Shown here piece by piece: positions 22,303 through 33,702 of a DNA stretch of 64,000 bases. The stretch is from Lichtheimia corymbifera B2541 (Eukaryota > Mucoromycota > Mucoromycetes > Mucorales > Lichtheimiaceae): the NCBI GenBank assembly GCA_000697475.1, contig JNEU01000851.1, positions 1-64,000 on the forward strand, written 5' to 3'. The translations under genes and the position numbers were made by a program. Position 1 is the first letter of the stretch; every line of letters starts with the position of its first letter. The notes beneath the pieces were generated by a model. It did not search any database. It had not been told where the DNA came from and saw only the letters and a list, made by a program, of their open reading frames with translations.

Positions 22303-25041
22303 ATGTCAGGTTACGACAGTGCCAACGAATATGTTAGACCTCGACGACGGTATCCACGCAGCATATCGCAGCAGGACGACGGAGTATCAAGCGACCCATA
22401 TGAATATCAGCAACAATCATCACCACGACGACACCGTAAAAGTAAAAGACGAGGACATAAACAATCTGTGCGCAGTAATGTACATCGTCAACCTTCTCGT
22501 CGTCAACAGCAACAAGCAGCAGCAGCAGCATGGCACGCAGATCATGAGGATATGAATGATGGTGATGATGATGATGACTTTGGATATCCATTTCTACCAT
22601 TTCCATTTCCACCACCTCCCCCTCATCTTGTGGGTCATGATGGATTTTATGGTCCTGATGAATTTGATCCATATGAAGAAGAAGCCATGTTACATCTAGA
22701 TGAGATGGGTCGTTTACCACCACCACCACCATTTGCAGGCTTTGGACCTATGATGCATCATCCACCACATCCATTTGGTCCTCCTCCTTTCAATATGATG
22801 CATCCACCACCTCCACCACCCGATGAATACTTTTTGGAAGATGATCCCAATGACGATCAAGAAGCTATATCGGATGATGATGATGATTACAATAATCGAC
22901 CCGTGGCACCAGTACCTCCTTTCTTGGATGGACATGTACCACCTCCTGGTTTCTTACCTCCTTTACCGCGCTTGGGCCCATTACCACCACCCATCCCATT
23001 TGTGGATCATCATCCTCATCATGATATGATACAACGACGACCTAAACGATCACGATCCTTACCATCACGTAAATCAAGGACCACCACCTCGGAGACGTTG
23101 CATAGAAACAATAGCAATAGTAGTCGGGTATTTCGGAAACGACATCCGTCATTACATCGAACAAGCTCAGTGTCATCGTCACCAGGTGCACGTCGGAGTA
23201 CACAACAGCACGAGCCATTGCCACACGAGAGACCCCATGCCATGAGTGCGCCAGGATCACCTGTGGAACTTTATTCACCCGCTATGGAAGATCAATTCCA
23301 TGATGCTCTCTCTCATCAAGAAGAAGATCATCCATCACCACTACCTCATCATCACCATCGTCATCATCCTATTCCACGTCGACGTTCAATTCATATCGTT
23401 CCTTCCATGACTCCTCATCCACCACCACCACCACCAATGTCCATGTTGGGAAGACGTCATTCTGTTTATGATTCATTGGGTGCTACTGGTAATAATGACA
23501 TGTTTTCACCACCTCAACCATTACATCCTCCAATGGCAGCACCTCCACCTCCACCACCACCTTTGGCAGCTATGGGATTACGTCCTGATCTAGGCGATGA
23601 AGTACCAAGCAACAATAGTAGTGCACCAGGTACACCTTGGATGCCAGCATCTTATTTTTCAAGTCCTGCTATGCCACCTGCACCTCATACACAACAACCA
23701 CCCATGATGTCTGGACCAGCAGCAGCTCAAGGTGGTATGGGCATGTTACCGTCAACCTTTGGTCCTCCAATGAATCCATTCATGATGGGTAGACCACCAC
23801 CACCACCTCCTCCTATGTCAATGATGTCTATGATGGGTCCTGGTGGTGGTGGTGGTGGTGGTAATGGGTTACCAGGCATGCTTGATGATATGGGTGATGG
23901 ATTTCCTCCTCATTCTCTTGGCGGTGGCATGAATCCAATGTTTGGTGGTCCTGGTGGTCCTGGTGGTCCAATGATGATGGGTGATACTATGATGGGACAA
24001 GGCGCTTTTGGAAATGGTGGTCCATCTTCTATGCATCATCCAAACAACGGTGGTGGCGGCGGTGGTCCAATGGATTCAATGCACAATGGCAACCAGCGTA
24101 TGAATGATCGTGATATGAATGGTCATCATGGTGGCGGCGATTTTGATATGGGTGGAGGAGGTGGTGGACCTCCTTCAAGTTCAAGAGCCAATTCATCCAT
24201 GGGGCATCATCATCATCCTGATGGTCAAGGTAATCATAATGGCGGACCTATGATGCCTCCTTCATCCATGATGGGAAACAATAACTCTGGTGGTGGATCC
24301 ATGATGCCTCCTCCTCCCCATGCACAACATCCTATGATGATGGGTGGTCGACCTCCTATGCGAAGAAAATCATGGCTTGGTGGTCTCTTTGGTGGTGGCG
24401 GTGGAGAAGGTTCAAAGGCTGCCATGATGGATCGACACATGTGGGATCGGAATAGCATGGTTCCCTTAGAAGATGCATTGGGTCATATGTCACTTGGCGG
24501 TGGTGGTGGTCCAACCAATGGTGAATCTCCTTCATCAATGCGATCTTTTGGAAGAGGACTTTCTCGTAAAAGCAGCAACAAGATTTCAAACAAGGCACAG
24601 CAATTACAACGATTTCCTGGCATTTGGTGTTATCGCCCAAGGAATATGATGATGATGCATCAAGGTCATGGTGGCGATGAAGAAGGTGGTGCTGGTGCTG
24701 GTGGCAATGTATGGGCACCTTTTAGCGTCAACAACCAACGCAAGTTACACCGCATGATCGACATGAGTGCTGGTCATTTGCCATCCTCGACCATTAGTCT
24801 CGATAGGGAAGAAAAGCTTTCTGGTACCATTCATCTTTGTCCTCGCAACATGATTGCTTATCATTTTCGGTCACTTTTATCCGGTCGTCCTGAAATACTC
24901 GATGTCCAATATATTCCCACACATGACAGTCAATTCGTTGTGCGTCCAGAACATGACATGGCAGCTGGTGCTGGTGGTCATCCTCCTGCAGGCCCAGGCG
25001 CTGGAATGGCATCAAAATTAATTGGTTCAATGTTTGGCTAA
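22303..25041 (+). CDS. Pro/Gly/His-rich protein with WWE-like C-terminus
   Basis: Single exon, 912 residues, start chosen at MSGYDSANEY (an ATG at 22303; the open frame extends upstream only through a TTG). Residues 1-70 are Arg/Gln-rich with SRxx patches. 100-240 are acidic with poly-Pro runs (PPPPPP), and 250-330 are basic (KRSRSLPSRKSR). 440-720 are Gly/Met/Pro/His-rich low complexity. The last 150 residues look folded: IWCYRPRN ... VWAPFSVNNQRKLHRMID ... SGTIHLCPRNMIAYHF. The W, PF and Q/L spacing there recalls a WWE-type fold (residues about 775-855); this is a guess. A KSWLGGLFGGGGGEG segment lies near 700. Poly-Pro runs could bind profilin, SH3 or WW domains. Length and codon use support a real gene. 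Confidence 0.75.
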   Translation: MSGYDSANEYVRPRRRYPRSISQQDDGVSSDPYEYQQQSSPRRHRKSKRRGHKQSVRSNVHRQPSRRQQQQAAAAAWHADHEDMNDGDDDDDFGYPFLPFPFPPPPPHLVGHDGFYGPDEFDPYEEEAMLHLDEMGRLPPPPPFAGFGPMMHHPPHPFGPPPFNMMHPPPPPPDEYFLEDDPNDDQEAISDDDDDYNNRPVAPVPPFLDGHVPPPGFLPPLPRLGPLPPPIPFVDHHPHHDMIQRRPKRSRSLPSRKSRTTTSETLHRNNSNSSRVFRKRHPSLHRTSSVSSSPGARRSTQQHEPLPHERPHAMSAPGSPVELYSPAMEDQFHDALSHQEEDHPSPLPHHHHRHHPIPRRRSIHIVPSMTPHPPPPPPMSMLGRRHSVYDSLGATGNNDMFSPPQPLHPPMAAPPPPPPPLAAMGLRPDLGDEVPSNNSSAPGTPWMPASYFSSPAMPPAPHTQQPPMMSGPAAAQGGMGMLPSTFGPPMNPFMMGRPPPPPPPMSMMSMMGPGGGGGGGNGLPGMLDDMGDGFPPHSLGGGMNPMFGGPGGPGGPMMMGDTMMGQGAFGNGGPSSMHHPNNGGGGGGPMDSMHNGNQRMNDRDMNGHHGGGDFDMGGGGGGPPSSSRANSSMGHHHHPDGQGNHNGGPMMPPSSMMGNNNSGGGSMMPPPPHAQHPMMMGGRPPMRRKSWLGGLFGGGGGEGSKAAMMDRHMWDRNSMVPLEDALGHMSLGGGGGPTNGESPSSMRSFGRGLSRKSSNKISNKAQQLQRFPGIWCYRPRNMMMMHQGHGGDEEGGAGAGGNVWAPFSVNNQRKLHRMIDMSAGHLPSSTISLDREEKLSGTIHLCPRNMIAYHFRSLLSGRPEILDVQYIPTHDSQFVVRPEHDMAAGAGGHPPAGPGAGMASKLIGSMFG

Positions 25042-25672
25042 TAATATGTATATGACACACACACCCATCTTTATCAAATAAAATACCCACTTTTGTATGT
25101 AATGATCATGGATACGGCTATCACGATGATGGCTTACTTGCTTGTTGCCATGCGTGCATCACTTCCGAAAATGTATTTCGAGATAATTCTATAACACAAT
25201 GGTGCTTCCATGCAACGTAAAACCGCTATTGTGCCGTATAGTATTCTTATATTCATTTCAGATTCAGAACGATTGTAATAGCCAGCTTTAAAACCATTGT
25301 AAATAAACCGATATCATGCTGCATGAATGCTGCATAGGCTTACCTGATAACAGATAAGATATCGTGGATGATAAACTATCGTATTGTGCTATAACAACGA
25401 AATATCAATAGTATCAACGAGGGTGAATATGTATGCATTAGCATTGAATTGGCTGTCATCAATATGGGAATCATGGTTTATATGTGTGCTCTTCATGTCA
25501 ATGCAGCCCTAAAGATTCGGGTAATGTATACAGCACGGACATCATTTTGAAAGGGAAGTTATTCTCATCAACCATTATTATAAACCACGAGTGCATCAAG
25601 TTCGTTTACAAACATCTTTTTTATTCTCTGCTGCTATTGCTAATACATCGTTTTCGGGCGAATTCAACCAAA
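25042..25672. other. Intergenic region, homeobox gene promoter
   Basis: About 630 AT-rich bases with no sustained reading frame on the minus strand. On the plus strand the homeobox frame is open back to 25484 but without a good ATG before 25673, so this stretch most likely holds the promoter and 5' UTR. Confidence 0.45.
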
Positions 25673-26131
25673 ATGGCTACCACTACAAGACATGATAAGC
25701 TTCGAATCGAGACTTTACTATCTCATCCTCCAACAGAAGAAAATGGCGGGCTTCCGTTCCTGCATCTGCCACCACTTGAAATGCCCAAAATCCACGTTGC
25801 ATGTTCGCAATTTACAAACAATAATGCCACCATGGCAACCCAATATCAGGGTTCAGCAGCGGCAGCATACAAGCCTAAATCCTCCCTCTCCCAATTGACA
25901 ACCTTTTGTCTCTTCCAAAGACGTGCAAAAGCAAAACGCAAAAGGGCAAGCCCATGGCAAACTCAAATACTTGAACAAGTCTTTGAACAAACAGCCTTTC
26001 CTTCAAGTTCATTGCGGGCTGAACTCGGTTTTGAGCTGGGCATGACATCCAGATCAATCCAAATATGGTTTCAGAATAAACGGCAGGCAGTAAGAAGATC
26101 GATCCGCCACAAAACAAACTTGTATCCATGA
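25673..26131 (+). CDS. Homeodomain protein
   Basis: 152 residues in one exon, start at MATTTRHDKL. The homeodomain occupies about residues 83-142: RAKAKRKRASPWQTQILEQV as arm and helix 1, and helix 3 contains IQIWFQNKRQAVRR with the invariant W, F, N and R that contact DNA. It is a typical 60-residue (non-TALE) homeodomain. It binds DNA in the nucleus; targets are unknown. Little sequence follows the domain (RHKTNLYP), so the protein is small for a fungal homeobox factor. There is no mating-type (sexP/sexM HMG, HD1/HD2) context around it. The first 60 residues contain HLPPLEMPKI and no other domain I recognise. Confidence 0.9.
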   Translation: MATTTRHDKLRIETLLSHPPTEENGGLPFLHLPPLEMPKIHVACSQFTNNNATMATQYQGSAAAAYKPKSSLSQLTTFCLFQRRAKAKRKRASPWQTQILEQVFEQTAFPSSSLRAELGFELGMTSRSIQIWFQNKRQAVRRSIRHKTNLYP

Positions 26132-26580
26132 TAGCGTTCCCTATACACAATATTGAAAGATTCATTTACCAAGAGATTAATAAAGATTTAACATGACACG
26201 ATAACCTTTTCATGCACCAGCTATCGCTTATATTGCAATAATAGCTCGCTGTCATCCTTATTGTCCACCATATAGTCATATGATGACTACAGTTTCATTC
26301 TTAGGTAGTAGATGGTGATGATGAAGGCATCAAAAAAGTCTCTCTCAGAGCACAACATCTGGGGCTTTGATTGTAGGAGCTGTTGTTGTTTAGGATCCAT
26401 CATCTAATATCTTAGACTGCAGCCGGTACTTGCAAGCGACCATCATGCATTCTTAAGCACTGTACCGCCATTTTATGCAGCAGCTGCATTCCACACATGA
26501 CATGATTGGGTATCCATACAATGGGATCAGATGTTATGCAGCTCATTGGGATATCGATTTTATTAGCATTAATGGTAAGT

Positions 26581-27445
26581 CTAACGTATTAAACAAGTCG
26601 CCACCTTTTCATCCTCTTGCTTTGCTATTTGACAGAGCTCTTGAAAGAACCTAAGCATAATAGAGATGTTAGTTAGTAGCTAAGATCACACGCATATATA
26701 CTCATTGGACTTACTTTAACTTGTCACCTTTCTGGTAGGCGGAAACAATCCCACTGGTGCTTGGCATCACAAATAGCCGAGTTGAGCCTTTGCCATTCTC
26801 CCATGGTATTCTCCTTGGTTGTATGCCCATTTTCCTGATCTTTTCACCTGCGTAAATCTCGTACATGCCCTTGCCAATGAAACATGCTACCCGTGGTCGA
26901 TACTGTCGAATTTTGGCTGTGAGGATAGGGATACCAGCTTGCTGTTCGCTCAAAGTAAGGTCGGATTGTTTTCGACTGGTTCTTGCTGAAAGATTGGTGA
27001 AGCCTAATCGGTACAATCGTGGTAGATCGACATCATCCTTGTAGGTCAAAGGTTTATCCACCAAGCCTAACCATGGTCATCATATATAAGTGGATCTTGA
27101 AGAGGTATATTCTATGCCAATGATGCTTACCACTACCCGACAAACATGGCCAAAAGTGATTCGTAGGTCCTATACATACATATATATATATATATAACCA
27201 ATGGTTCATGTTATATGAGAGAGAGAGAAAATATGTATGATATTACCAGCAAAATGGTGTCCTCGAGCGGCACTTGTCAAGCCAGGGTTGATACCAATAA
27301 ACATGACCAGTAGATCGTAATCAAGATTGTCGGCCACTGCATTGTCCTTTGGAATGTCGACCGTCGACTTTGATTTCTCCACATTGTTAGTGTAGGGCGA
27401 TCGTGCTGCTGTGTTGGTGGATCGTTCTTTTGTGACACGAGGCAT
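26581..27445 (-). CDS. TDG: G/T- and U-mismatch DNA glycosylase (TDG/MUG)
   Basis: Exons 27247-27445, 27131-27169, 27066 down to 26715, and 26581-26650 give 219 residues. Motif 1, VMFIGINPGLTSAARGHHFA, contains the catalytic Asn of the TDG/MUG family (GINPG), and is followed by GPTNHFWPCLSGSGL. Motif 2 reads MPSTSGI where vertebrate TDG has MPSSSAR. The family removes uracil or thymine mispaired with guanine at the start of base-excision repair. The N-terminus (about 40 residues) is polar and Lys/Ser-rich, fitting a nuclear enzyme. The second exon is only 39 bases. The change in motif 2 may alter substrate preference; that is inference. Confidence 0.93.
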
Positions 27446-27730
27446 GAAAGATGAAAGGACGGAGAAAGGAATGCATTTCCGAAAATTGTTGATCGCTCGA
27501 TCAGTTGTAGGCAGCCGTAGTTGACAGCCTCAGCTCAAATAATACGATATGGCATTAAACAACAATATATGTGCAAGTGGGTTGCAGTGAATCATATTTA
27601 TAATATGCTACACGTAACAGGTAGATTATGGGGATTGATCATTTTGCATGGGACTCGGCAGCCAATATTTCTACAGTTAGACACAAGGGGTATCTACGTC
27701 CACCACATGGCTGCACGGCTTTGTACTTGA

Positions 27731-28645
27731 TATATAAGGCGAAGAGGTTTCCTTTCGTGGAAGAGAGGTGCAGCTTATGTACCAGCCGAGGTTCACTTTA
27801 CAGGTCGTTCGGGGTGCTGCTGCTGCTGTTGCTGCTTTGGTTCTGCATCCATCTTGGTACTATCGATAGGTTTAGACTCCATGCTGATCGTCTTTGAAGC
27901 ATCCTTTTCATTCTTTTTGATGTTTTTTTGCCGCTTTTAGGAGTAGTTTGGCTTCCCTGCTATAGTATACAACACTCGTTATCAGTGGCAAGCTCGAGAA
28001 CCGGTCGTGCACACATACTTCGCTCGACGGAAGGACTCATAATCGGTATCTTCACGCTTTATATAACTTGTACCGTCATTGCAGATCACCAACCTTTTTC
28101 TAGTGCGTGGGCGTGTGACTATAAGGTGATGCGTAGACATGTTGCGCTTAGGAAGAGAGAGTAAAATAAAAATGTTGTTTGAATATTCCTTAGTCTAGAG
28201 ACGCACCAGATACGCTCCAGATACGCTCCTTAGGTGATTGGGTAATAAAAGACCGCAGAGTGCAGATCTGCAAGTGCTGCAGTCAAGTATCCCTCTTCAT
28301 CCAGAAAAGGCAACCTCTTCACCTTATATCTCCAAAGGAAGAGCAAAGGTGCGAGTCGCTCTCAAGATCGAGCTGCAGCTTGGGTGGCCACCCCTCGTCC
28401 TAAAAAGGCAACCTCTTCACCTTATATGTGCAGAAGGAAGAAAAAACTAGTGATGCGACTTTTGCCATAATAAATATTGGATTTTCCAAATGGTGGATGC
28501 TTGTTGATTTTTCACTTAGCATGATACAAAGCTTAATTTGACTAGAGGTGAATGATCGTGTTGGTCATAGTCTTCACTTCAAAAGCATAGCTGCAGAGAA
28601 GTGAGGTTCGTTATTCATATAAGGTGAAGAGGTTGCCTTTTCTGG
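27731..28645. repeat. 29-bp motif, four copies in both orientations
   Basis: A motif whose plus form begins CCAGAAAAGGCAACCTCTTC and ends ACCTTATAT occurs at 28301-28329 (plus), 28401-28429 (plus, one end changed), 28617-28645 (exact reverse complement of the first copy) and 27731-27759 (reverse, degenerate). Similarity extends beyond the motif: a GCTGCAG...GGTGGCCACCC segment precedes the copy at 28,401 and, inverted, follows the one at 28,645. No gene lies between 27,446 and 28,988, so this 1.5-kb gap is built largely around these repeats. They could be remains of a non-autonomous element or regulatory sites. Confidence 0.7.
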
Positions 28646-28988
28646 ACAAAGGGTGGCCACCCTGGCTGCAGAGCGATGCTGCCGCTGCTCAGTTCCTAAT
28701 CAGGATCACACGCCCATTTTTGCATACCTGCCAGTTGTTCGTGCTAAGGTGTCTCATCAGTGATATGCACACATCCCATCCAAATAACCAGGATTAAGTG
28801 GAGCTCATTGATGAATCTTGTGTGTATGAATACTACTGTAACAGCAATGATGATGAAAGGTGCGTGTTATATATGTTGAGCTCTTTATCTTTGATTAATG
28901 GCATACAGAGGGCAACCATGCATTGATAAGAATTGACTTCTGTTTAATATCATTGTACAAAAAGACTAAAGGTATATTTACATCACTT

Positions 28989-29931
28989 CTAACTTGCAAG
29001 CATTGCCTCTGCTTCCTTCTTCTTTTCTTTTGCTAATAATAAAGAAACATGGTAAGCTTGATCCCTGTTGTTCCTTTTGACTCGACTCACCTTTGGGTGC
29101 CTCTTCCGCCGTTGGCTCATGCGTAGGTACCTTGGGCAACTCCACTTGTTTTCCGGGTAATGGTTGTTCAGGTACTGAAGGCAAGTTTGCTTCGAGCTTG
29201 AGATGATGATGATGTTGTACATGAGAATCCCATCATTGCATGTAAATGTTTGACCTACTTCTTGTTGCTGAAGGCTCTCCAGTTCTTGAAGGATTTCTTC
29301 TTCGTCCTCGCTACTAATCTTGCCACTCAAGAGCTCATCCACCTCCTAGATAACAAAAAAGAATATGAGAACAATATCAAGTGGGATCCTTGCTTATTGA
29401 TACTTGCGTTTTGATAGGCAATAGCATCTGCTGTATCATCCATGAGTCGTTCTACGGCCTCGATAGAAGTCTCCTTGTGGATTTCCTTTAGCACTGAATT
29501 GCCTGTCTTGAGACCCTCCAACACTTGTTTCTCCACAAGAGCATATTCAATTGATTGTGTCTATCCACAGCTTGTCAGTACACTTGGTGGATAGTGTGTG
29601 CCTCTTATCTTACCAGCTCCTCGAGATTCAGCAACTGCTGCTCAGTCTTTTCCAAAAGCTGCTCCTGGTACTTTTTCTTCTTGAGAGCGAGTAAAGCACG
29701 TTTCTTATCATCCTGACGTAGAGCGTTTCTGGCTGCTTGTACTTCTTTATCCAAAACGATATTAATCTACAACACCCATTAGAGTCCAAAGTAGATGAGT
29801 CTAGCATGAAGCCAATGAATAAAAGCACCCACCTTTTTCTGATACTGCTTCAACTTGTCTCGTTGGATTTTGAGGTCTAGAATGGCCTTGTCCTGCGATG
29901 TAATCTTTGCCTTCGAATTGCTGGCACCCAT
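28989..29931 (-). CDS. VPS20: ESCRT-III subunit Vps20 (CHMP6)
   Basis: Six exons: 29833-29931, 29614-29766, 29408-29560, 29259-29345, 29091-29196 and 28989-29032; 213 residues. It starts MGASNSKAKI: glycine 2 plus a small residue at position 6 is an N-myristoylation signal, as in Vps20. Then KIQRDKLKQYQKKI and long charged helices, with the family's IHKETSIEAVERLMDD region and a Leu/Pro-rich MIM-like segment (EQPLPGKQVELPKVP) near the end. Vps20 links ESCRT-II to Snf7 polymerisation on endosomes. Intron 3 (29346-29407) needs a GC donor (AAC|GCAAGT), because the GT four bases further on would break the frame. Confidence 0.94.
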
Positions 29932-30227
29932 TGTGATAGGAAAAGAGCGGGTTGTTGTTACAGGACAAAAGTCGAGTTGGAGTGATTCAAATGCACTGGC
30001 CTCCGCTTATCTCCCTTCCCATCTTGCATAAATGCAGTGATGCCCCCTTTTGCGTCATTCAATGATCACGGTAACCATGGCAGCGAGCGTGTCCTTGATA
30101 TCCAGTGCAGTCTGCCCATGTCGACGGGACATCACAGTATCATCCAATGACGATATCATATAGTTGATTTGTCAATGATGATGTCTATATACGAGTTTAC
30201 AACAGAAAAGGACATTATTTATTGCAT

Positions 30228-31408
30228 TTATGAGGAATCTACAAGGGCAAACTTTGCTGCAGCTTGATCAAAGAAATTCGATTTCTGATCGACTTCCTGA
30301 AGGAATGCATGTTGTGGGGCTGCTTCTCGAAGTTGACTACATAAAAAAAGCGGTTAGATGGTCTATTATAATGATCTCTTCTACCCCTCTTCCTTCTTAC
30401 CTAATATATCGGTTGACCACATCGATGGGTTTGCCAGTCAAATTGGCACATACAATCATGTTGACCAGCGTTTCCGGATCATCGCTATTCTGTTTCCCAA
30501 AAGAACATGAGTCAATACCATCGTCCAGTATCCATCCATGCTCGTTACTCACCTTGTTTAATGCTTCCATCAAGACACTTTCAGCTTCAGGGTATCGGCC
30601 CAATGCAATGTTTGCTGCTGCTTGGCCATTGAGAACTTTGATAGATGGCTCTGTGTTGGTTTGTCCGAATTCTTCAAAGATATAGAATGCTTCTTGATAC
30701 TTTTCACCGCCCTAATGAACCCCATATCAGAAAGCTTGTAGTCTCCCACCATGGTGACATGATACTTACCACACGCAAACCAACCCAAGCTTCCATCAAT
30801 TGCAAAAGAAGAGCATCTTCAGCCCAAGACTTTGCATGTGCCACTTCCTTTCGTGCAAGATCAACACGGTCCATTTGCAGATAGATTTGAGCAGCCAAAG
30901 CGGTACTAAATATATATATACATATATCAGCCAAACGATCCCTCCAGTATCATCATCATCATCATGCAGTTTCTCACCATTCCAATTTTTTGGTGCGGTT
31001 GTGAAGGACCTTGAGTGCTTCATCCGTTTTACCATCGTGTACGAGGATCGTGGCAACCGTTACTTGGATCGTTTGTTCCACTCTGTTAGCGCCTTCTTCA
31101 AGGAGTTGCATAGCTTGTTGAATTGTCGTCTCGCATACATCGGTCTGGTTCTTTTGCTTGGCATTCAAGTAGACAGCCAAAAGACGTACTGCTTTAAGGG
31201 GTGCCTCGGCAGTGGTCTCTGAAATGTCATTGATGACGAGATTGTATTTTCCTTGAGCCACGTAGGAACGGTATAACAGAGTTTGGGCCTCGAATTTGCC
31301 AGCAGGCGACTGAAGGACACGCGATGAACTGACTTCGTTGATAACAAGCTGATAGTTGCCGAGAGCAAAGGCATTGCGGATGCCAAAAAGAACGGAATCT
31401 TCATCCAT
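30228..31408 (-). CDS. COPE: Coatomer subunit epsilon
   Basis: Exons 30978-31408, 30770-30905, 30553-30711, 30401-30489 and 30228-30336; 307 residues. COPI coats drive Golgi-to-ER transport; epsilon-COP is a TPR-like solenoid that stabilises alpha-COP. Recognisable family blocks are LFGIRNAFALGNYQLVINEV near the start, LECTALAAQIYLQMDRVDLA, GGEKYQEAFYIFEEF, LNGQAAANIALGRYPEAE and DDPETLVNMIVCANLTGKP. All four introns are GT-AG and frame-consistent. The C-terminus is short (AAAKFALVDSS). Confidence 0.96.
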
Positions 31409-31799
31409 GGTGCAGGTGGTGGTGGTAGATGAGGAGGAGAGGAGAGAGGAAAGCGCGACGTGAACACATCCAAATCAAGTCAGCTTTGTGTACCTCCCCC
31501 ACCAGCCCAATTCGATGTCCTCCTCATAACTGACATTGCATTTGCATGATATAGTATCCCATTATATTACATTACAATAAACCTGCTCTTTGTTATCTCT
31601 CACTTTCATTATTGAGTCATATACAAGGCTACTCATATCAAAAAGGTGGGTCATCATAGTCATAGACGATGATATTATATGCTATGAGAAGACAGTATTG
31701 ATAAAGTATAATAATATGAACATAGATGATGGTATCTTCTACAAACTGCGCGTAGGAAATAAAATGTGTTGAGGAGGAGAATGGAGATGTATATGAGAA

Positions 31800-33702
31800 C
31801 TAACGTAAGAATGCAGAGAGCCTCTGTTGTGCCGGTGATCTTGGCATAAAAGTGAGTGAAAGAGGTCGTTGTTTATCAGCAGCAAAATGATGTTGGCTTA
31901 AAGTTTTAAGCCAATCACCTCCATGGTGTGGAATACCACTGCTTCGTTTCATTGAACGTGGTGGTGCAGGTCCAGGTGTTGGCTGTTGTTGAGGTTGAGG
32001 TTGTTGCTGTTCTCGTTCTGCTGCTTCACGTTCCCGCCAATGCTGCCATACAGCTTCATATTTAGTACCAGCAAACCTTGGTGAGTCACGTGGGTCATCA
32101 TCGACAACAACAGCAGCAGCTGTAGCAGCAGTGGTGGTAGTGGTGGTATCGGTGGTAGTTGCTGCAGCTATAGCAGTGTCAGGTGCCGCCGTAGTGGTAA
32201 CAGTAGTAGTATGGGTAGTGGTATCGGCCAACGTTGATTTTGTGGATGATTGATCGGATTGTGTACTTCGTTTGCTGCGATGCGATAATATTTTTTCACT
32301 AGGCACCATGGTCTCAAAGAATGCAGCTGTATCTTCACTCAATGCGGCCATAGTGTCATCAAGGATATCCAACATGGTACGCCCAGCAGGGTCTTGTTCA
32401 TCCAATGAGTCAAAGTACACTGTGCTTGGTGTATCTTGCGTAGATGATGGATCGTGATCCTCCGTCTGTTTCGTCAATGCTTCATTCATGTAAGATGAAT
32501 AAAGAGGCGAATGCATATTGTCCTTCTCGATGTGCTGGTGTGTTGTTTCAAAAGGTGGATCATTGATCATCAATTCAAACAATTGGCTCCAACATGCTTG
32601 TGCCTTGACCAAATCTAGCTGCATTAACTTTTCCGGTTCATAGCGTGGTACGGGTCGTTTTGGGTCGTTTTGGTTGTCGTTTCTTGATTTGTCATTGTTT
32701 CTCCTGGGTGAAAGAAACGACTTGCAGATATCGCCCCATCGATTTTCTTGACATGGTAATGATGTGGTCGATGTAGCGGTATGATTGCCTAGTTTTTTAC
32801 TGCTGCTTCGTCTCTTCAAGGATGCCTTTCTAAATAACTTGGAGCCACCCAATTGAGATGAAAATGAGAATGATTTGGTGCTCATGGATGATGATAAAGA
32901 GGGTGAATCATCTGGCAAGAGATGGCTGATAGCATCAAGCCGTATGCAAGTAGGGGCAAAGATAATTGCTAGGTTTTCAGCTGACATTTTGTTTTCATCA
33001 CAATGACAACTGATGGTATGGGCTACCGCTAGCACAAATGAAAGTAAGCTGCCATGCCATGGTGGTAGAGATTTACACGTTGTCACAAGCCGTCGTCGTC
33101 TCTCATGGTTATCTATGTAAAAAAAGGTCGGTGGATGAAACGAGATCCATGCATAAGAAAAAGAAAAGCATTTCTTACCTGTTGTGCTTTCGAAAATATG
33201 AAGGAATTCAGGTTGATATGAACGCGGGATTACAGGCTCGGAGAGTTGTTGCAAAAAGCGTTTAAATAGACCAGCAATTGTATGCACTGGGATCGTGCCC
33301 AATGCTATGCAGTCGGGTTCGCGGGTTTCATTAAATTCTCTTAATAGGCGCTCAATCGTTGCGGAAGAACCTGATCGACGGAATATCCCTTCCACATGCA
33401 ATCCTTGCACATAAAGAAGAAGAGCTTATGCTCAGCAACCATGTTGTCGAAATTTATGCTCTTGTGTAATATGAGGAATGCTTACCACGAGTTAGCAATT
33501 CCTGCTTGCATTTGACAAGTACGATAGGGATGACGTCGGTATTATTGGCTGTATTGTGTTCGTCGCTATTGCTGCTGGCAACGGGCTTAGAAGGATCTAA
33601 ACCTGTTGGCGGTAGACATGCTCGATGGCGGTCAAAAGATGATTTTTTGGTATGCCGTCGCCAAATTGAAGCACGTAAAGATGATCGCTGATTTTTCATC
33701 AT
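31800..33702 (-). CDS. RhoGAP-domain protein
   Basis: Exons 33486-33702, 33179-33403 and 31800-33112; 584 residues, start MMKNQRSSLR. The RhoGAP domain spans about residues 50-215: GLHVEGIFRRSGSSATI carries the arginine finger, followed by FKRFLQQLSEPVIP and MSAENLAIIFAPT, all canonical. It would stimulate GTP hydrolysis by a Rho/Rac/Cdc42-type GTPase at the cell cortex. After the domain, about 370 residues are low complexity: Ser-rich (SLSSSMSTKSFSFSS), basic (KRRSSSKK), then Thr/Ala-rich and Gln/Pro-rich. No PH, BAR, LIM or SH2 domain is seen. A full core at the N-terminus with a disordered tail is unusual compared with Bem3/Rga proteins, but an unseen 5' exon is possible. Confidence 0.9.

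Noticed and set aside
25673..26131. Mating-type locus around the homeodomain gene
   Set aside because: No HMG-box gene, helicase or triose-phosphate transporter flanks it, as would be expected at a Mucorales sex locus, and no second homeodomain gene is present.
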